From: Symbiodinium natans
Lineage: Eukaryota > Sar > Dinophyceae > Suessiales > Symbiodiniaceae
DNA length: 64,000 nucleotides
Reading direction: 5' to 3'
NCBI GenBank assembly: GCA_905221605.1
Contig: CAJNDS010001669.1
Location: 180,001 to 244,000 of the forward strand
The notes beneath the pieces were generated by a model, which made no database searches, had not been told where the DNA came from, and worked only from the letters and a program-made list of their open reading frames with translations. The position numbers were made by a program, and so were the translations under genes. Below, one piece after another: positions 51,693 through 61,184 of the stretch (its first letter is position 1; each line of letters starts with the position of its first letter).

Positions 51693-51846
51693 CTAAAGCG
51701 AAGCCGAATTAGTGAAGCTGCATCATAGCATGAGTGGGCAAGGTCATCAAGTTAATGTAGCCAAGGTCAGGAGGTCAGGGGTCAGCCAACGGTCCTTAGG
51801 GCCCTTAGGGTTAAGGGTTTAGGGCACGTTGCAAGAAGTTGAACGG

Positions 51847-52011
51847 CTATTTAGCCTCCTGGGATTCTGAAAGCCCGAGACCCTCGAACCTCTCTGCTCC
51901 ATGATCATGGCCAGGCGCAAGTGACTGCTCCAACGCCTTCGCCATGGGTCGCCCCACACACTCGAGAAAGGGATCCTGACCACGGGAAGCGCTACCAGTG
52001 GACAAAGCGTT
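51847..52011 (-). CDS. Candidate terminal exon, unidentified
   Basis: After TTTAG the frame is open for 54 codons: NALSTGSASRGQDPFLECVG, RPMAKALEQSLAPGHDHGAE, RFEGLGLSESQEAK and TAG 51847-51849. A second frame is open as well (VVRIPFSSVWGDPWRRR...), so this is a candidate. Not recognised. Confidence 0.4.
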   Translation of the reverse strand, partial: NALSTGSASRGQDPFLECVGRPMAKALEQSLAPGHDHGAERFEGLGLSESQEAK

Positions 52012-52909
52012 CTAAATCGAACCTGCCTCAAGCGAGTTACCTCACCAAATCACAACCCTGAAACAAGTCACGCCCCATACGCCCGCACACATTCTATTGC
52101 CCGGCTTGCTGAGCTTTTGCCCGGTTTCCCCTAAACCCTAAACCCTAAACCCTAAACCCTAAAGCCTAAACCCTGAAGCGCAATCTGAAAGCTCCGGGAG
52201 GAGCTTCCAAGCTTCTTGCAATGCAGATAAGGTGTGCCCGCAAGCCCTAAACCCTAAACCCGAAACCCTAAACCCTGAACCCTTGTTGCCAGAGGACTCT
52301 CTTACGTGCCTCAAGCTGCCCTGGACTCGTTCCATAGCAAGGGAGACCCATCACAAGGGCTAGCCCTAAACCCTAAACCCTAAACCCGAAACCCTAAACC
52401 CTAAACCCTAAATCCTAAACCCTAAACCCTAAACCCTAAACCCCCCCAAGACCGGCTAAGCTAAAGAGGGCTCTTGGGCACCTGTTGAAGCAGCAAGGAG
52501 CCCAGCAGGGCTGCTGCCAAACCTGTGCTTGAACCCAGGTCTTCCCCAAAATGGCTCAGTCTTTTTTCTTGTGTTTGGGGGTTTAGGGTTTAGGGTTTAG
52601 GGTGTAGGGTTTAGGGTTTAGGGGTTTGGGGCTTGGGGTTTGGGGTTTGGGGTTTAGGGTTTACACGACTTCGTGTTTAGGGTGTATAGGGTTGGGGTAC
52701 TCTTATTTGTGTTTGGATTTAAGGTTTAGGGTCATTTAGATTTTAGTTTTTAGGGTTTAGGCATAGGATGGCGGGCTCAGAATTTAGACCATTCAAGAAC
52801 CCGAGCTCATGTACATTGCCGAGCTCAAAAAACATGAAGGTCCTTTGGGGGCCTGAGGGGGTCCTTAAACCCCTAAGCTTCAACCTGGGCGTCCTTAAAG
52901 CCCAAACCC

Positions 52910-53176
52910 TAAACCCTAAACGGCCCTGAACCCTAAACCCTAAACCCTAAACCCTAAACCCTAAACCCTAAACCCTAAACCCTAAACCCTAAACCCTAAA
53001 CCCTAAACCTTAACCAAGCTATGTGAAGAAGAAGGCCTTCAAGCCTATGGGCTTCAGAGTCGTTCGGGTAGACCAGCTGATGCTCTACTTAAGGGGTGTT
53101 TAGGGTTTAGGGTTTAGGGTTTAGGGTTTAGGGTTTAGGGTTTAGGGTTTAGGGTTTAGGGTTTAGGGTTTAGGGC
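52910..53176. repeat. Opposed CCCTAAA and TTTAGGG arrays around an 80-bp island
   Basis: CCCTAAA at 52910-53010, TTTAGGG at 53098-53176. The 80-bp island between is open on both strands (plus: KKKAFKPMGFRVVRVDQLML). Confidence 0.9.
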
Positions 53177-53792
53177 CCTAGAAGGGACCCCTCATCTTTA
53201 CAACCCTGCTCTATATACCGCGTAGAGTCCCTATATACATAAGTAGCCCCTACATAAACCCTAGGTCCCTCCTTTAGTCCCTGGCTCTACAGGAAACACA
53301 GAAGCCCACCCCGCCCCTCCCCTTGTGCCCAACCTCTGATCCAACAAGCTGGGTAACCCTAAAGCAACCCTACACCCAACACCAGCCTACACCCTAAACC
53401 CGAAACCCTAACCCTAAACCCTAAACCCTGCACCTCGTGTGCCCTAAACCCTGTGTACCCTAAGCCCTGAACTCTTGTCAGCTGGGAGTCCTGCACCCCC
53501 CAAAACCGCAGAGGCCCACTACCCCTATCCTTAAATCACATGTTTACGGTTTAGGGCTGTTTTTTGCCAATTTCAGGAATTTCCCGGGATGAAGGGTCAT
53601 TGGAGTCTCTGGGGCCTGAGCCATCAAACCTGAATGAATACTCTCTCAACCCCAAACCCCAAATCCCAAACACTAAGCCCTAAACCCTAAACCCTAAACG
53701 TTTACCACCCTGCCAAGAAGCTGAGCAAGCCAGAGAATGGTAGCCCTGTGGGACAGTTGGCGACTCATGAAGGCTTCTGCGGGTTCGCGTTT

Positions 53793-53921
53793 AGGGGGTT
53801 GGGGGTGTGCTTGAAGGTTCATGGTACTTACTAACCACTTATAACTGTACTTATAACCCTACTTATAATACCCCTAAAGGGCCTTATAGGGGTTATAACC
53901 TTCAAGTAGGGGGTTGGGGGT
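53793..53921. mobile_element. Short family A copy flanked by a 14-bp direct repeat
   Basis: AGGGGGTTGGGGGT occurs at 53793-53806 and exactly again at 53908-53921. Between lies a 100-bp family A copy with ends TTGAAGGTTCATGG and ATAACCTTCAAGT. The duplicated sequence is G-rich and heptamer-like, so a chance repeat cannot be excluded, but the length equals that at the UBX intron. Confidence 0.6.
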
Positions 53922-54518
53922 TCAGGGTTTAGGGTTTACGGCTTGGAGGCATTTGTTCCCTTATCCGACTCGTGGTCGATGGTCCCTTGAAAGGCGACAC
54001 TGCACCCACAGAAGTACTTAACTCCTGACATTCCTAAACCAGATCCCGGAGTAACACTGCACAGTCCTCAACTCCTGAAGTTCCTTAACTAGATCCCGGA
54101 GTAACCTATGACTCAATCGCCAACGGGAAGTGAACTCCCCGAAAATGGGAAGGAGGGCGCAGGATGGAGCGGACCCAGAAAGACCTAAAACCTAAGCCCT
54201 AAACCCTGCTTGGGACCGATTTGGTAAACTCCCAAAACTTGGAACATTCTTATCCCCATGCCACCAAAGGTATACTAAAGGGAATCCCAGCTCTAATCAT
54301 CCTTCAACCATGTTCCAACTTTCTGGAGATTGATTACTGTAAGCCCTTTCTGCAACTGGACTCTATTCGAAAACAGAAACCCAAAACCCCAGCTTGATTG
54401 CAAGGCCCTTACCTCGGACTCTGTTTACCTACAGTTTCTACCCTTAATTCGTAGGTATAATCCCTTAAACTGTAGGTAAAGCGGGTCCCTGGTAAACCCG
54501 AAGTTTCAGGCCCCTCTC

Positions 54519-54594
54519 CTGAGACGGTGAGAAGTCCAGCGCAGCCGTAGAAGGCAACGTCGCAAAGGCGAAGAACGGCCAGATATCGTCGGGC
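54519..54594 (-). CDS. Candidate exon, possibly of the Rieske gene
   Basis: Acceptor TTGTGCCAG|G, then 25 codons PDDIWPFFAFATLPSTAALD, FSPSQ, ending TCTCAG|GA. It lies between the N- and C-terminal halves of the Rieske gene on the same strand; a 'WPDD...P' segment would suit the middle of a PaO protein, but homology is weak. Confidence 0.4.
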
Positions 54595-54664
54595 CTGGCA
54601 CAACGAAGGTTTGGGATTTAGGGTTTTGGTGTAGGGGAACCTAAACCCTGAACCCTATAATCCT

Positions 54665-55284
54665 ATGGAAGCCCCAAACCCTGTGTTTAGGGGTTTCGGG
54701 ATGAGAATAAGCCTGAAACAGATTAAAGGTTTTGGTGTAATTGGGGTACGGGCTTCAGCTTCCGTCGACACCGCCTCCCATCACGCAAGCCCTCGACGCC
54801 TTCCCTCTTTTGCCATGATGTATACATACATACATACAAACATACATACATACATATATGTATACATATATATATATATATGGGCCTGGCCCGCTGCAAT
54901 AATCGTGGGCCTGCTAGTGCCGGCGCAAGAAGTCACCCGCTCGACCGAACTTAGAATTTGGGGCTTCGGGCTGGCGAAAGAGGCCTTTACACAACCGGAC
55001 CTTACTTGGAGGTTCATGGGTAGTTGGAAAGTAGGGTTGCAGTTGTAGGTACCACTTCTTCTCATGAAAGAAACAGAAGGTTGGCAAGGATAACAGACAG
55101 GACAATGATGCTCCTAGGACGTGAAGATCCAGTTCACGTTGCAAGCTCTGCCCGCCTCTACTGCGTGCGGGCGTCGGGGAGCCTCCCCACGGCCGTGCGA
55201 TGGCATCTCATGCCCGAGCAGAGACATTCCGTACTGCCGGGGTTGGATGATGCTAGCCTGATGTATAAGTACCCCAAACCCTAA
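54665..55284 (+). CDS. Two open stretches of unidentified coding potential
   Basis: 54890-55006 reads AWPAAIIVGLLVPAQEVTRS and TELRIWGFGLAKEAFTQPDL, up to a truncated family A end (TACTTGGAGGTTCATGGGTA). 55120-55270 reads EDPVHVASSARLYCVRASGS and LPTAVRWHLMPEQRHSVLPG. A TACA microsatellite lies at 54823-54880. Not recognised; the minus strand is open in parts. Confidence 0.3.
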
Positions 55285-55615
55285 ACGGCCAAACCCTATC
55301 GGCGGCAGACTCCAGGGCCCTGGCACCCTCAACGGAACTAGTCCCATAAACGCTGTAAACCCCATAAACCCTTTCAACCCTGTAAACCTCATAAACCCTA
55401 TAAGCCCTATACATCCCTTTAAACCCTATAAACCCTGTAAAGCCCATAGACCCTATAAAACCCTATAAATCCGAAACTCCAAAGGGGCCGAGGGTTAAAG
55501 CCCACCCGAATCCGGAATCTGACGCCAGCCCGGGACTTGAAACTGTGGCTGACAGCCAGGCTTGGGCCGGGAACTCGGCGTGGCGCGATCTTCACCAGGG
55601 TTTAGGGTTTAGGTT

Positions 55616-55807
55616 TTAGGGGGTTGCTATTAGGGTACCATGAAAATCCTCATGTTGGAAGCGAAAGCTCGTAAACAGCAACCCGGCTTCTGATGTGTCT
55701 TTCAAGGCTTTCACAGACAGTGGGCGACGCTGTGTAAGCAACTGACTGAGCCTGAAAGGACGCTGATCCGGAAGATCCCCCAAACCCCAGAAGCACCCTG
55801 TACACAC
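55616..55807 (-). CDS. Candidate exon, unidentified
   Basis: Open 63 codons including PDQRPFRLSQLLTQRRPLSV and KALKDTSEAGLLFTSFRFQH. Lies next to a heptamer pair. Not recognised. Confidence 0.3.
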   Translation of the reverse strand: MCTGCFWGLGDLPDQRPFRLSQLLTQRRPLSVKALKDTSEAGLLFTSFRFQHEDFHGTLIATP

Positions 55808-56033
55808 CGCCTAGAACCTAAACTGCCAGCTCTCAAAACGGTCAGGTCTCTCTTAGAAGCAGTAGAAACACTAGGCTTTTCGCAAGTGTGTTGCTTGTTT
55901 TGGTGCAGCGTGATTTGGGATGTTGTTGAGTCCTTTCTGGGTTCTCGCTTTGAGCCACGTGGTATTAGCTTGAGGTTGGATCTGCAGTCAGTGCGTCAGA
56001 TTTCAGCGATTGCAGTAGCACTTGCATGCAGCC

Positions 56034-56300
56034 TTAAACCCTAAACCCCAAACCCCAAACCCCAAACCTTAACAAGACCCCGTGAGAGGGGAGTGGGGAG
56101 CTGGGCTGGGATGTGTTGAAGTTGAACGTTTCGTCGGAAGTATCCAGCGATGCCGCCCTGAGCGTCAAGCTGGTGTTCAGTGGGGTGCAAGCATCCGCTG
56201 GATGGATCTTCGTAGGGAAAGAGGGAACTCGGGCCCCACATCCTCCCTTATAAAGGGAATATATAGGGCCCGAAGTCCCTGATTCCCTACTACTAACCAA
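56034..56300 (-). CDS. Candidate exon, unidentified
   Basis: Minus frame contains RVPSFPTKIHPADACTPLNT, SLTLRAASLDTSDETFNFNT. It lies immediately downstream of the Rieske [2Fe-2S] exon at 56361-56425, so it could be the next exon of that gene, but the phase requires a non-standard acceptor. Two overlapping frames are open. Confidence 0.3.
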   Translation of the reverse strand: MVSSRESGTSGPIYSLYKGGCGARVPSFPTKIHPADACTPLNTSLTLRAASLDTSDETFNFNTSQPSSPLPSHGVLLRFGVWGLGFRV

Positions 56301-56360
56301 AGGGTTTAGGGTTTAGGGTTTACTGATTCCCTACTACTAAGAACCAGGAGGTCTAGTGGC

Positions 56361-56425
56361 CTCCGCTGCTTGTGGCAGAGCTGTTACCTTGCCCTCGCCA
56401 TTGAACCGCCAGCCGTGGTAGGAGC
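56361..56425 (-). CDS. Rieske oxygenase exon, second half of [2Fe-2S] site
   Basis: Acceptor CTTCCTAG|G. The first two bases complete the Cys codon started by T of the exon at 56892-56927. Then SYHGWRFNGEGKVTALPQAA and E, donor GCGGAG|GC. C-S-Y-H-G-W-R-F is the CxxH half of a Rieske cluster with the usual W and F, and the PQ ending is typical of PaO-like proteins. 65 nt. Confidence 0.88.
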
Positions 56426-56891
56426 CTAGGAAGGAAAACGATTGAGACATCTGGGTTTAGGGTTTAGGGTTTAAGGTTTAGGGTTTAGGGTCTAGGATTT
56501 AGGGCATCTACCTTAGACCACACTAAACTAGACCCAGGAGTAACCTCGGAAAAAAAGGGTTCCCTTAGGGGATTGTAAGGAACCCCAACCCTGAAAAAGG
56601 AAATAGGGCCTACCCCCGTTCCGAGTAAATATGTTGATGAAGAAGAACAATACACACGTCTGGCAGGCGTCAGCACAAGCCGTTCAACCGGACTACAACA
56701 CTTCGCGCTCGGAAAAAAACTTTTCCGAACCACCTTGCAGGATCACTAGCCGCTACCACTCTTCTCATCCCTTTCTACGGCCCTGACCAACTCCTGAACG
56801 GCAAACGTTGCTTCGACCGGTTCCCCCAAACCCTAAACCCTAAACCCTAAACTCTAAACCCTAAACCCTAAACCCTTCGAGTCCAGGCAGC

Positions 56892-56927
56892 ACATCAGCG
56901 TGCCATCTTTTTCGACCCGTCCCTCGC
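56892..56927 (-). CDS. Rieske oxygenase microexon of 36 nt
   Basis: Acceptor GCCAGCCAG|G. The two leading bases complete Ser (A|GC), then EGRVEKDGTLM and one T, donor T|GC. The sequence falls between CPHRAVPL-S and C-SYHGW exactly as in the family. Both codons split by the flanking introns are restored, which is strong evidence for the splice sites and for a GC donor outside AG|G context. Confidence 0.85.
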
Positions 56928-56994
56928 CTGGCTGGCATCCATGCAGCAACAGTGCATGAGAAACCGTAAACCCTAAACCCTAAACCCTACACCG

Positions 56995-57137
56995 CGAGTG
57001 CGGATGCAGAGTTCCCTATGAAGCACACGCCGACGCCGACCCTACAACCATGGCAACCGAGCCCGCTTCAGGGACAGAGCCTTGCACCACACAGCGAAGT
57101 GGAACCCCCTGAATCGGCCCATTTCTCTCCTAAACTT
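56995..57137 (+). CDS. Candidate exon, Pro-rich
   Basis: Open plus frame ADAEFPMKHTPTPTLQPWQP, SPLQGQSLAPHSEVEPPESA, HFSPKLK, running into the inverted repeat at 57138. A second plus frame (VPYEAHADADPTTMATEPAS...) is open to TGA. Not recognised. Confidence 0.3.
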
Positions 57138-57574
57138 AAGACGTCGAGGCAATGGAAATGCTAGCCGAAGTTAAAATAGTTAAAATACGGGAAAAATAGG
57201 GAAACAATAGGAAACCAAAATAGCAAATCGAGAATGCCTGGTTTTGGGAATAGGAAATACATAGGAAAAAATAGAAACAGAATAGGGTTGCGAGAAAAAC
57301 ACCCGTTAAACAATTAGTAAAAAATTAGTAAAAAAAAATTAGTAAAAAATTAGTAAAAAAATAGCAAAAAAGAAGAGTTCCTAATTTTTTCCTATTTGTT
57401 CCATATTTTTCCTATTTTTTTGGAACACACACTGAAACTTCCATTCCTATTTTTTTCGTAATTTTTTACTAATTTTTTCCTAATTTCATTTTTCCTGTTT
57501 TCCTATTTTTCCCTATTTTTTCCGTAATTTAAATATTCAAGCTTTTTAAGCATTTCCATATGCCTCGACGTCTT
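57138..57574. mobile_element. 437-bp AT-rich inverted-repeat element
   Basis: Left end AAGACGTCGAGGCAATGGAA + ATGCT, right end AGCATTTCCATATGCCTCGA + CGTCTT are inverted copies. The interior is GGGAAAAATAGG/TTAGTAAAAAATTAG on the left half and its complement on the right, so the whole element can fold into one hairpin. Very AT-rich against its GC-rich surroundings. No coding capacity; a single copy in this window. Confidence 0.85.
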
Positions 57575-57659
57575 AATCCTAAACCCTAAACCCTAAACCC
57601 GAAACCCTAAACCCTAAACCCTAAACCCCCCCAAAACCTTTTTTTTAAGACAGTACTAA

Positions 57660-57780
57660 GTTTCCGGTAGTGCCGTCAGCAGCAACTGACTACGAGATGA
57701 CGAACCCCCCCAAGCTGCCAGCCCTGAGCCTTTTTTGCATGCTGAAGATGTCCAAAACGACCCCTGAATTAAAGGAACGT
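57660..57780 (+). CDS. Candidate exon, unidentified
   Basis: Open frame after TACTAAG: FPVVPSAATDYEMTNPPKLP, ALSLFCMLKMSK, leading into a family C element at about 57755-57860. Confidence 0.3.
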
Positions 57781-58047
57781 TCCTCAAAATAGGAGAGGCT
57801 TCCTCGTAGGGTTTAAGGAATATTCCTTAGTTAAGGACTATTGGAGCATCTGGGGCTGCTTAAACCCCGAAACCCTCTTCACCCTAAGTTGACAAAACCT
57901 TTGCCCGGACCCCCAAAGTATGTCAAAAAAAGGTTGAAAACTCATTTAAGAAGGGCCAGTCTGTTTTTGTGTTCCTAAACCCTAAACCCTAAACCCTAAA
58001 CCCTACAATCCACACACAAAGGTTTTTCCCTCTTGCGGCAGAGCAGC

Positions 58048-58078
58048 TGAGAGGCACCGCTCGATGAGGGCATCGGTC
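58048..58078 (-). CDS. Rieske oxygenase microexon of 31 nt, first half of [2Fe-2S] site
   Basis: Acceptor GCGCCAG|G, then DRCPHRAVPL and A, donor CTCA|GC. C-P-H-R with the following AVPLS-EGRV is the CxH half of a Rieske cluster; spacing to the CxxH half is 17 residues, the family norm. Ten codons only. Confidence 0.87.
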
Positions 58079-58103
58079 CTGGCGCTCGCTTGGAGCTGCT
58101 TAG

Positions 58104-58232
58104 GGCTTAGGGCTTAGGGCTTTAGGGTTTAGGGCTTTAGGGCTTAGGGCTTAGGGTTTAGGGTTTAGGGTTTAGGGTTTAGGGTTTAGGGTTTAGGGTT
58201 TAGGGTTTAGGGTTTAGGGTTTAGGGTTTAGG
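58104..58232. repeat. TTTAGGG array with CTTAGGG and GCTTTAGG variants
   Basis: Separates Rieske exons 58078-58048 and 58497-58445 together with a CCCTAAA array at 58372-58430. Confidence 0.95.
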
Positions 58233-58444
58233 GTTTAGGGGATGAGTTGCCTCAAGAAGGGGCCCGACCCTGCTATAATTCAAAGAAGCGTTTAGGATTA
58301 GTTTAGGGATCCCTAACCCTGACCCTAAACCCCAAACCCTAAACCCTTTTGAGCAACGGACTTTGGAGAAACCCTAAACCCTAAACCCTAAACCCTAAAC
58401 CCTAAACCCTAAACCCTAAACCCTAAACCCAAGCCCGCGCCGGC

Positions 58445-58497
58445 CTCGAACACACGCCACTCCCCATCGCCGTCGCACCAAGCGACGAGGTCCTCGC
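58445..58497 (-). CDS. Rieske oxygenase exon upstream of CPHR
   Basis: Acceptor CTGTTCGAG|G. GC completes a Gly codon begun by G of the exon at 60201-60234, then EDLVAWCDGDGEWRVFE, donor TTCGAG|GC. 'LLG-EDLVAW...G.WRVFE-DRCPHR' is the normal run into the Rieske domain. 53 nt. Confidence 0.87.
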
Positions 58498-58513
58498 CTC
58501 GAACAGACTAAGG

Positions 58514-58660
58514 GGGTTTAGGGTTTAGGGTTTGGGGTTTAGGGTTTAGGGTTTAGGGTTTAGGGTTTAGGGTGTAGGGTTTAGGGTTTAGGGTTTAGGG
58601 TTTGGGGTTTGGGGTTTGGGGTTTGGGGTTTAGGGTTTGGGGGTTAGGGTTTAGGGTTTG
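58514..58660. repeat. TTTAGGG/TTTGGGG array
   Basis: About 20 units, switching to TTTGGGG midway. Followed by a family A copy (58669-58898) that is split by a family C element at about 58790-58875. Confidence 0.95.
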
Positions 58661-58668
58661 GGCACCTA

Positions 58669-58898
58669 CTTGGAGGTTCGTTGGTAGCGAAAAGTCTGGC
58701 TATAAGTTAAGTGCCCGTTGTAGGTATAGTTACCATACTTCGAACTTCTAACCCTACTTATAACCCCAAAAACTCCACTATCCCCTTATTAACGAAAATT
58801 TCCGGAAAAATGAGAGGGTTCCTTATATGGGTTATGGAATATTCCTTAAGTAAGGGGTACTGGAGTCTCCGGGACTACCCATGAACCTCCCAAGTAGC
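58669..58898. mobile_element. Family A element interrupted by a family C element
   Basis: Family A left part TACTTGGAGGTTCGTTGGTA to CTTCTAACCCTACTTATAAC, then AAAACTCC..CCTTATTAAC..GGAATATTCCTTAAGTAAGG + GGTACTGGAGTCTCCGGG, then family A right end ACTACCCATGAACCTCCCAA. Another nesting event, giving relative ages. Confidence 0.75.
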
Positions 58899-59361
58899 TG
58901 ACACCATCCATGTCGCTACACTGGGAACGCAGAGGGTTTAGGGTTTTGGGAGGGGGGGTTTTCCGGCAAGACAACCAGAAGCCCACTGCTGCGCTATGGA
59001 ACTCTGCCGGTGCGGGGGAGCTGTGAGGTTTGAGTGCCCTACATCCCCCCCCCCCCCACCCCTAAACCCTAAACCCTAAACCATACACCACCAAAAAAAA
59101 CTCCGAGTTAAACTAAGGGTCCCTTGGTAGCCCCGTAGCCATATTATCATAAGGGCACCCTGTGTTTTGGGGGTTGGTTGCTGTATAAGAGCCCATAACC
59201 AGAAGAGAAGGGTAATGGGTACCACTGGGCTACGAAGGGGTTCAGAGTGTTTAGGGTTTAGGGTTTAGGGTTTAGGGTGCTATGACTTTGGTGCACTCAC
59301 AGCTTGAAAAGACACCGAGGAGTGTTGGAGCGTTGCATGGCTAAATGCTAAATGTCAAACG

Positions 59362-59622
59362 TTGCGCTCATTGAGCGGCATGTTTGTAATTTCAAGTGAG
59401 TGCCAACGTAAGGAAGGGGCCATTAGGGTAGATAGAACGGGTATAGGTAAACCTCCTTGGATCAGACCTGACGGCGTGACACACACTGGAGGCTTCCTCG
59501 TTACCCCACAAAGATGCAACAATTGTCAGGGATATGTAAATCGTCAGGCTTCAGGTTTGCCGGGGAAACCCTCAAGCCCTAAACAGGAAAGACCCTACCA
59601 AACCCTAAACCCTAAACTCTAA
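59362..59622 (+). CDS. Candidate exon, unidentified
   Basis: Open 86 codons including GGFLVTPQRCNNCQGYVNRQ with a CxxC, then SGLPGKPSSPK, ending in CCCTAAA translation. Not recognised. Confidence 0.3.
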   Translation: MRSLSGMFVISSECQRKEGAIRVDRTGIGKPPWIRPDGVTHTGGFLVTPQRCNNCQGYVNRQASGLPGKPSSPKQERPYQTLNPKL

Positions 59623-60107
59623 ACCCTAAACCCTAAACACTAAACCCTAAACCCTAAGCTTATAAGCCCTAAACCCTAAACCCCCTAAACCCTAAACCCA
59701 AAACCCTTCGACCTTGTTTTTTTAAGGCTAAGAGTTTTTCGGGCGGGTTTAGGGCTTAGATCCCAGTACCTTTCCAGGAAAACTTGGCCCCCCAAAGTAC
59801 GGACTCGTGAGCCCTCAGCCCTAAACCCTAAACCGCCTAAACCCTAACCCCTAAACCCTAAACCCTAGAAAACCCAAAACCCCAGGTAGAAGTTTCTGCT
59901 ATTTGGTGGATGTTCGTCCATGGTTGTCCTTCAGTAAGCACCAACTTGTCCGGGTTCAGATGGGGTTGTCGTTTGTGAAATATTCATTCTCATAAACCCC
60001 AGGGCCCTAAACTCTAAACTGTGCAGTACTGTTATTCTCGTTATTGAGTTCTTATTCTCATACACCCTAAACCCTAAACTCTAGACTCCGAACTGTATTG
60101 TCATTCT

Positions 60108-60178
60108 CACAACCCTAAACCCTAAACCCTAAACCCTAAACCCTAAACCCTAAACCCTAAACCCTAAACCCTAAACCC
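60108..60178. repeat. CCCTAAA array, 10 units
   Basis: Perfect; it lies in the intron between Rieske exons 60234-60201 and 58497-58445, only 22 bp past the donor. Confidence 0.97.
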
Positions 60179-60200
60179 TCACGCAGAAGGGTGCCCCCAC

Positions 60201-60234
60201 CCAGGAGCTGCAGCTTGGTCGGGCGTTTGGCATC
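60201..60234 (-). CDS. Rieske oxygenase microexon of 34 nt
   Basis: Acceptor CTTCTTAG|G, then DAKRPTKLQLL and G, donor CTGG|GTGGGG (GT). The 'DxxRPxxLxLLG' segment between WYPLAVIEDI and EDLVAW is as expected for PaO-like proteins. Phase 0 in, phase 1 out. Confidence 0.82.
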
Positions 60235-60339
60235 CTAAGAAGCCGTAGCAGTCACGGAAAAGCTAAGCGGCTTTAGGGTTTAGGTAGGGTTTAGGTAGGG
60301 TTTAGGGTTTAGGGGTTTGTGGTTTAGGGTTTAGGTATA

Positions 60340-60556
60340 TATATATATGTATGCATATATGATGTGTGTATATAGAAAATTATATATTATATTTATATTT
60401 TATATATAGATTTATTACATATATAATATATAATATATAATATATAATATATAATATATAATATATAATATATAATATATAATATATAATGTAGAATATA
60501 TTTTATACTATTTATTATATTATATATATAATATATTATAAATTATATATAAATAG
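60340..60556. repeat. AT-rich microsatellite (TATAATATATAA)
   Basis: Nearly pure A/T: (AT)n, then about ten tandem ATATAAT units, then palindromic TATATTATATATATAATATA. Bordered on both sides by TTTAGGG variants. Strongly unwinding; no gene. Confidence 0.92.
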
Positions 60557-61151
60557 GTTTAGGACTAGGGTGTAGGGTGTAGGGTTTAGGGTTTTATGTT
60601 GGGCTGGTAGTACTACACAGGATAACGGATAACGTAGTGTCCAGGATCTTGGCTTACAGGCTTGAGCGAAACGTGGGGCCTGCTTGAAGTTATGGACCCT
60701 TCTTTGGGGGAGATCTCTATGACTCTGTGCCTATGTAGTTAAGAGTGTGGGTGTGTGTATGTAAAATATCATAAACACTTTTGCTTAGCGGTTTGTTTGA
60801 GGTGGTACAGGCGTCCTGGTAGCCTAAGAAGGCAAAAGAGATCATTCCGGCTTCATGGAGTTTATGATGATAAGGGACCCTACCCCACTACTGGGCATCC
60901 TTGTAGCAAAACAAGGCGGTTATGGTTTGAGGATGCGCCATACTGATTGACCGGAATAATGGCCAGCAAACACGATGGGTGGTGCGCTGCCGATCGCGAA
61001 CGTTTGCTGCTACAGCTTCGTCAAGCAAGAAAATCGCGCTCTCGAGACGTAGAAGAACCATCCAATATTCTCGACTTCGCAGCCTAGACACTCTGCACCA
61101 CACGCAAGGCGATGTTCGACCCTCAAAGAATCTGTCTGCGCTCCAAGAGAC

Positions 61152-61184
61152 GATGTCTTCGATGACTGCCAGGGGATACCAAGC
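61152..61184 (-). CDS. Rieske oxygenase microexon of 33 nt (WYPLAVIEDI)
   Basis: Acceptor TTGCCCAAG|G, then AWYPLAVIEDI, donor ATC|GTCTCT. 'W-Y-P-V/L-A...DL/DI' marks the start of the conserved region of PaO-like Rieske proteins. Phase 0/0 and continuous with DAKRPTKLQLLG. The frame remains open past the donor for about 50 codons, so the exon could be longer in another transcript. Confidence 0.78.

Larger units (their letters stand above)
40331..61184 (-). other. Span of the Rieske oxygenase gene (at least nine exons, about 21 kb)
   Basis: Exons at 61184-61152, 60234-60201, 58497-58445, 58078-58048, 56927-56892, 56425-56361, 41554-41504, 41231-41164 and 40397-40331, plus a probable one at 42887-42810, join into one protein of pheophorbide a oxygenase (PaO)/TIC55-like type. 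The six N-terminal junctions and the two C-terminal junctions agree in phase exactly. Introns range from about 106 to several thousand bases, carry telomere heptamers and family A-E elements, and use GT, GC and GA donors. The gap between 56361 and 42887 holds the UBX gene on the same strand. The first exons (plastid targeting) and the last lie outside what I can place. Family role: oxidation of chlorophyll breakdown products or related substrates at plastid membranes. Confidence 0.75.

Noticed and set aside
55253-55447. Tandem VYRVYEVYR-type protein repeats
   Set aside because: They are translations of degenerate CCCTATAAA and CCCTGTAAA telomere-like units.
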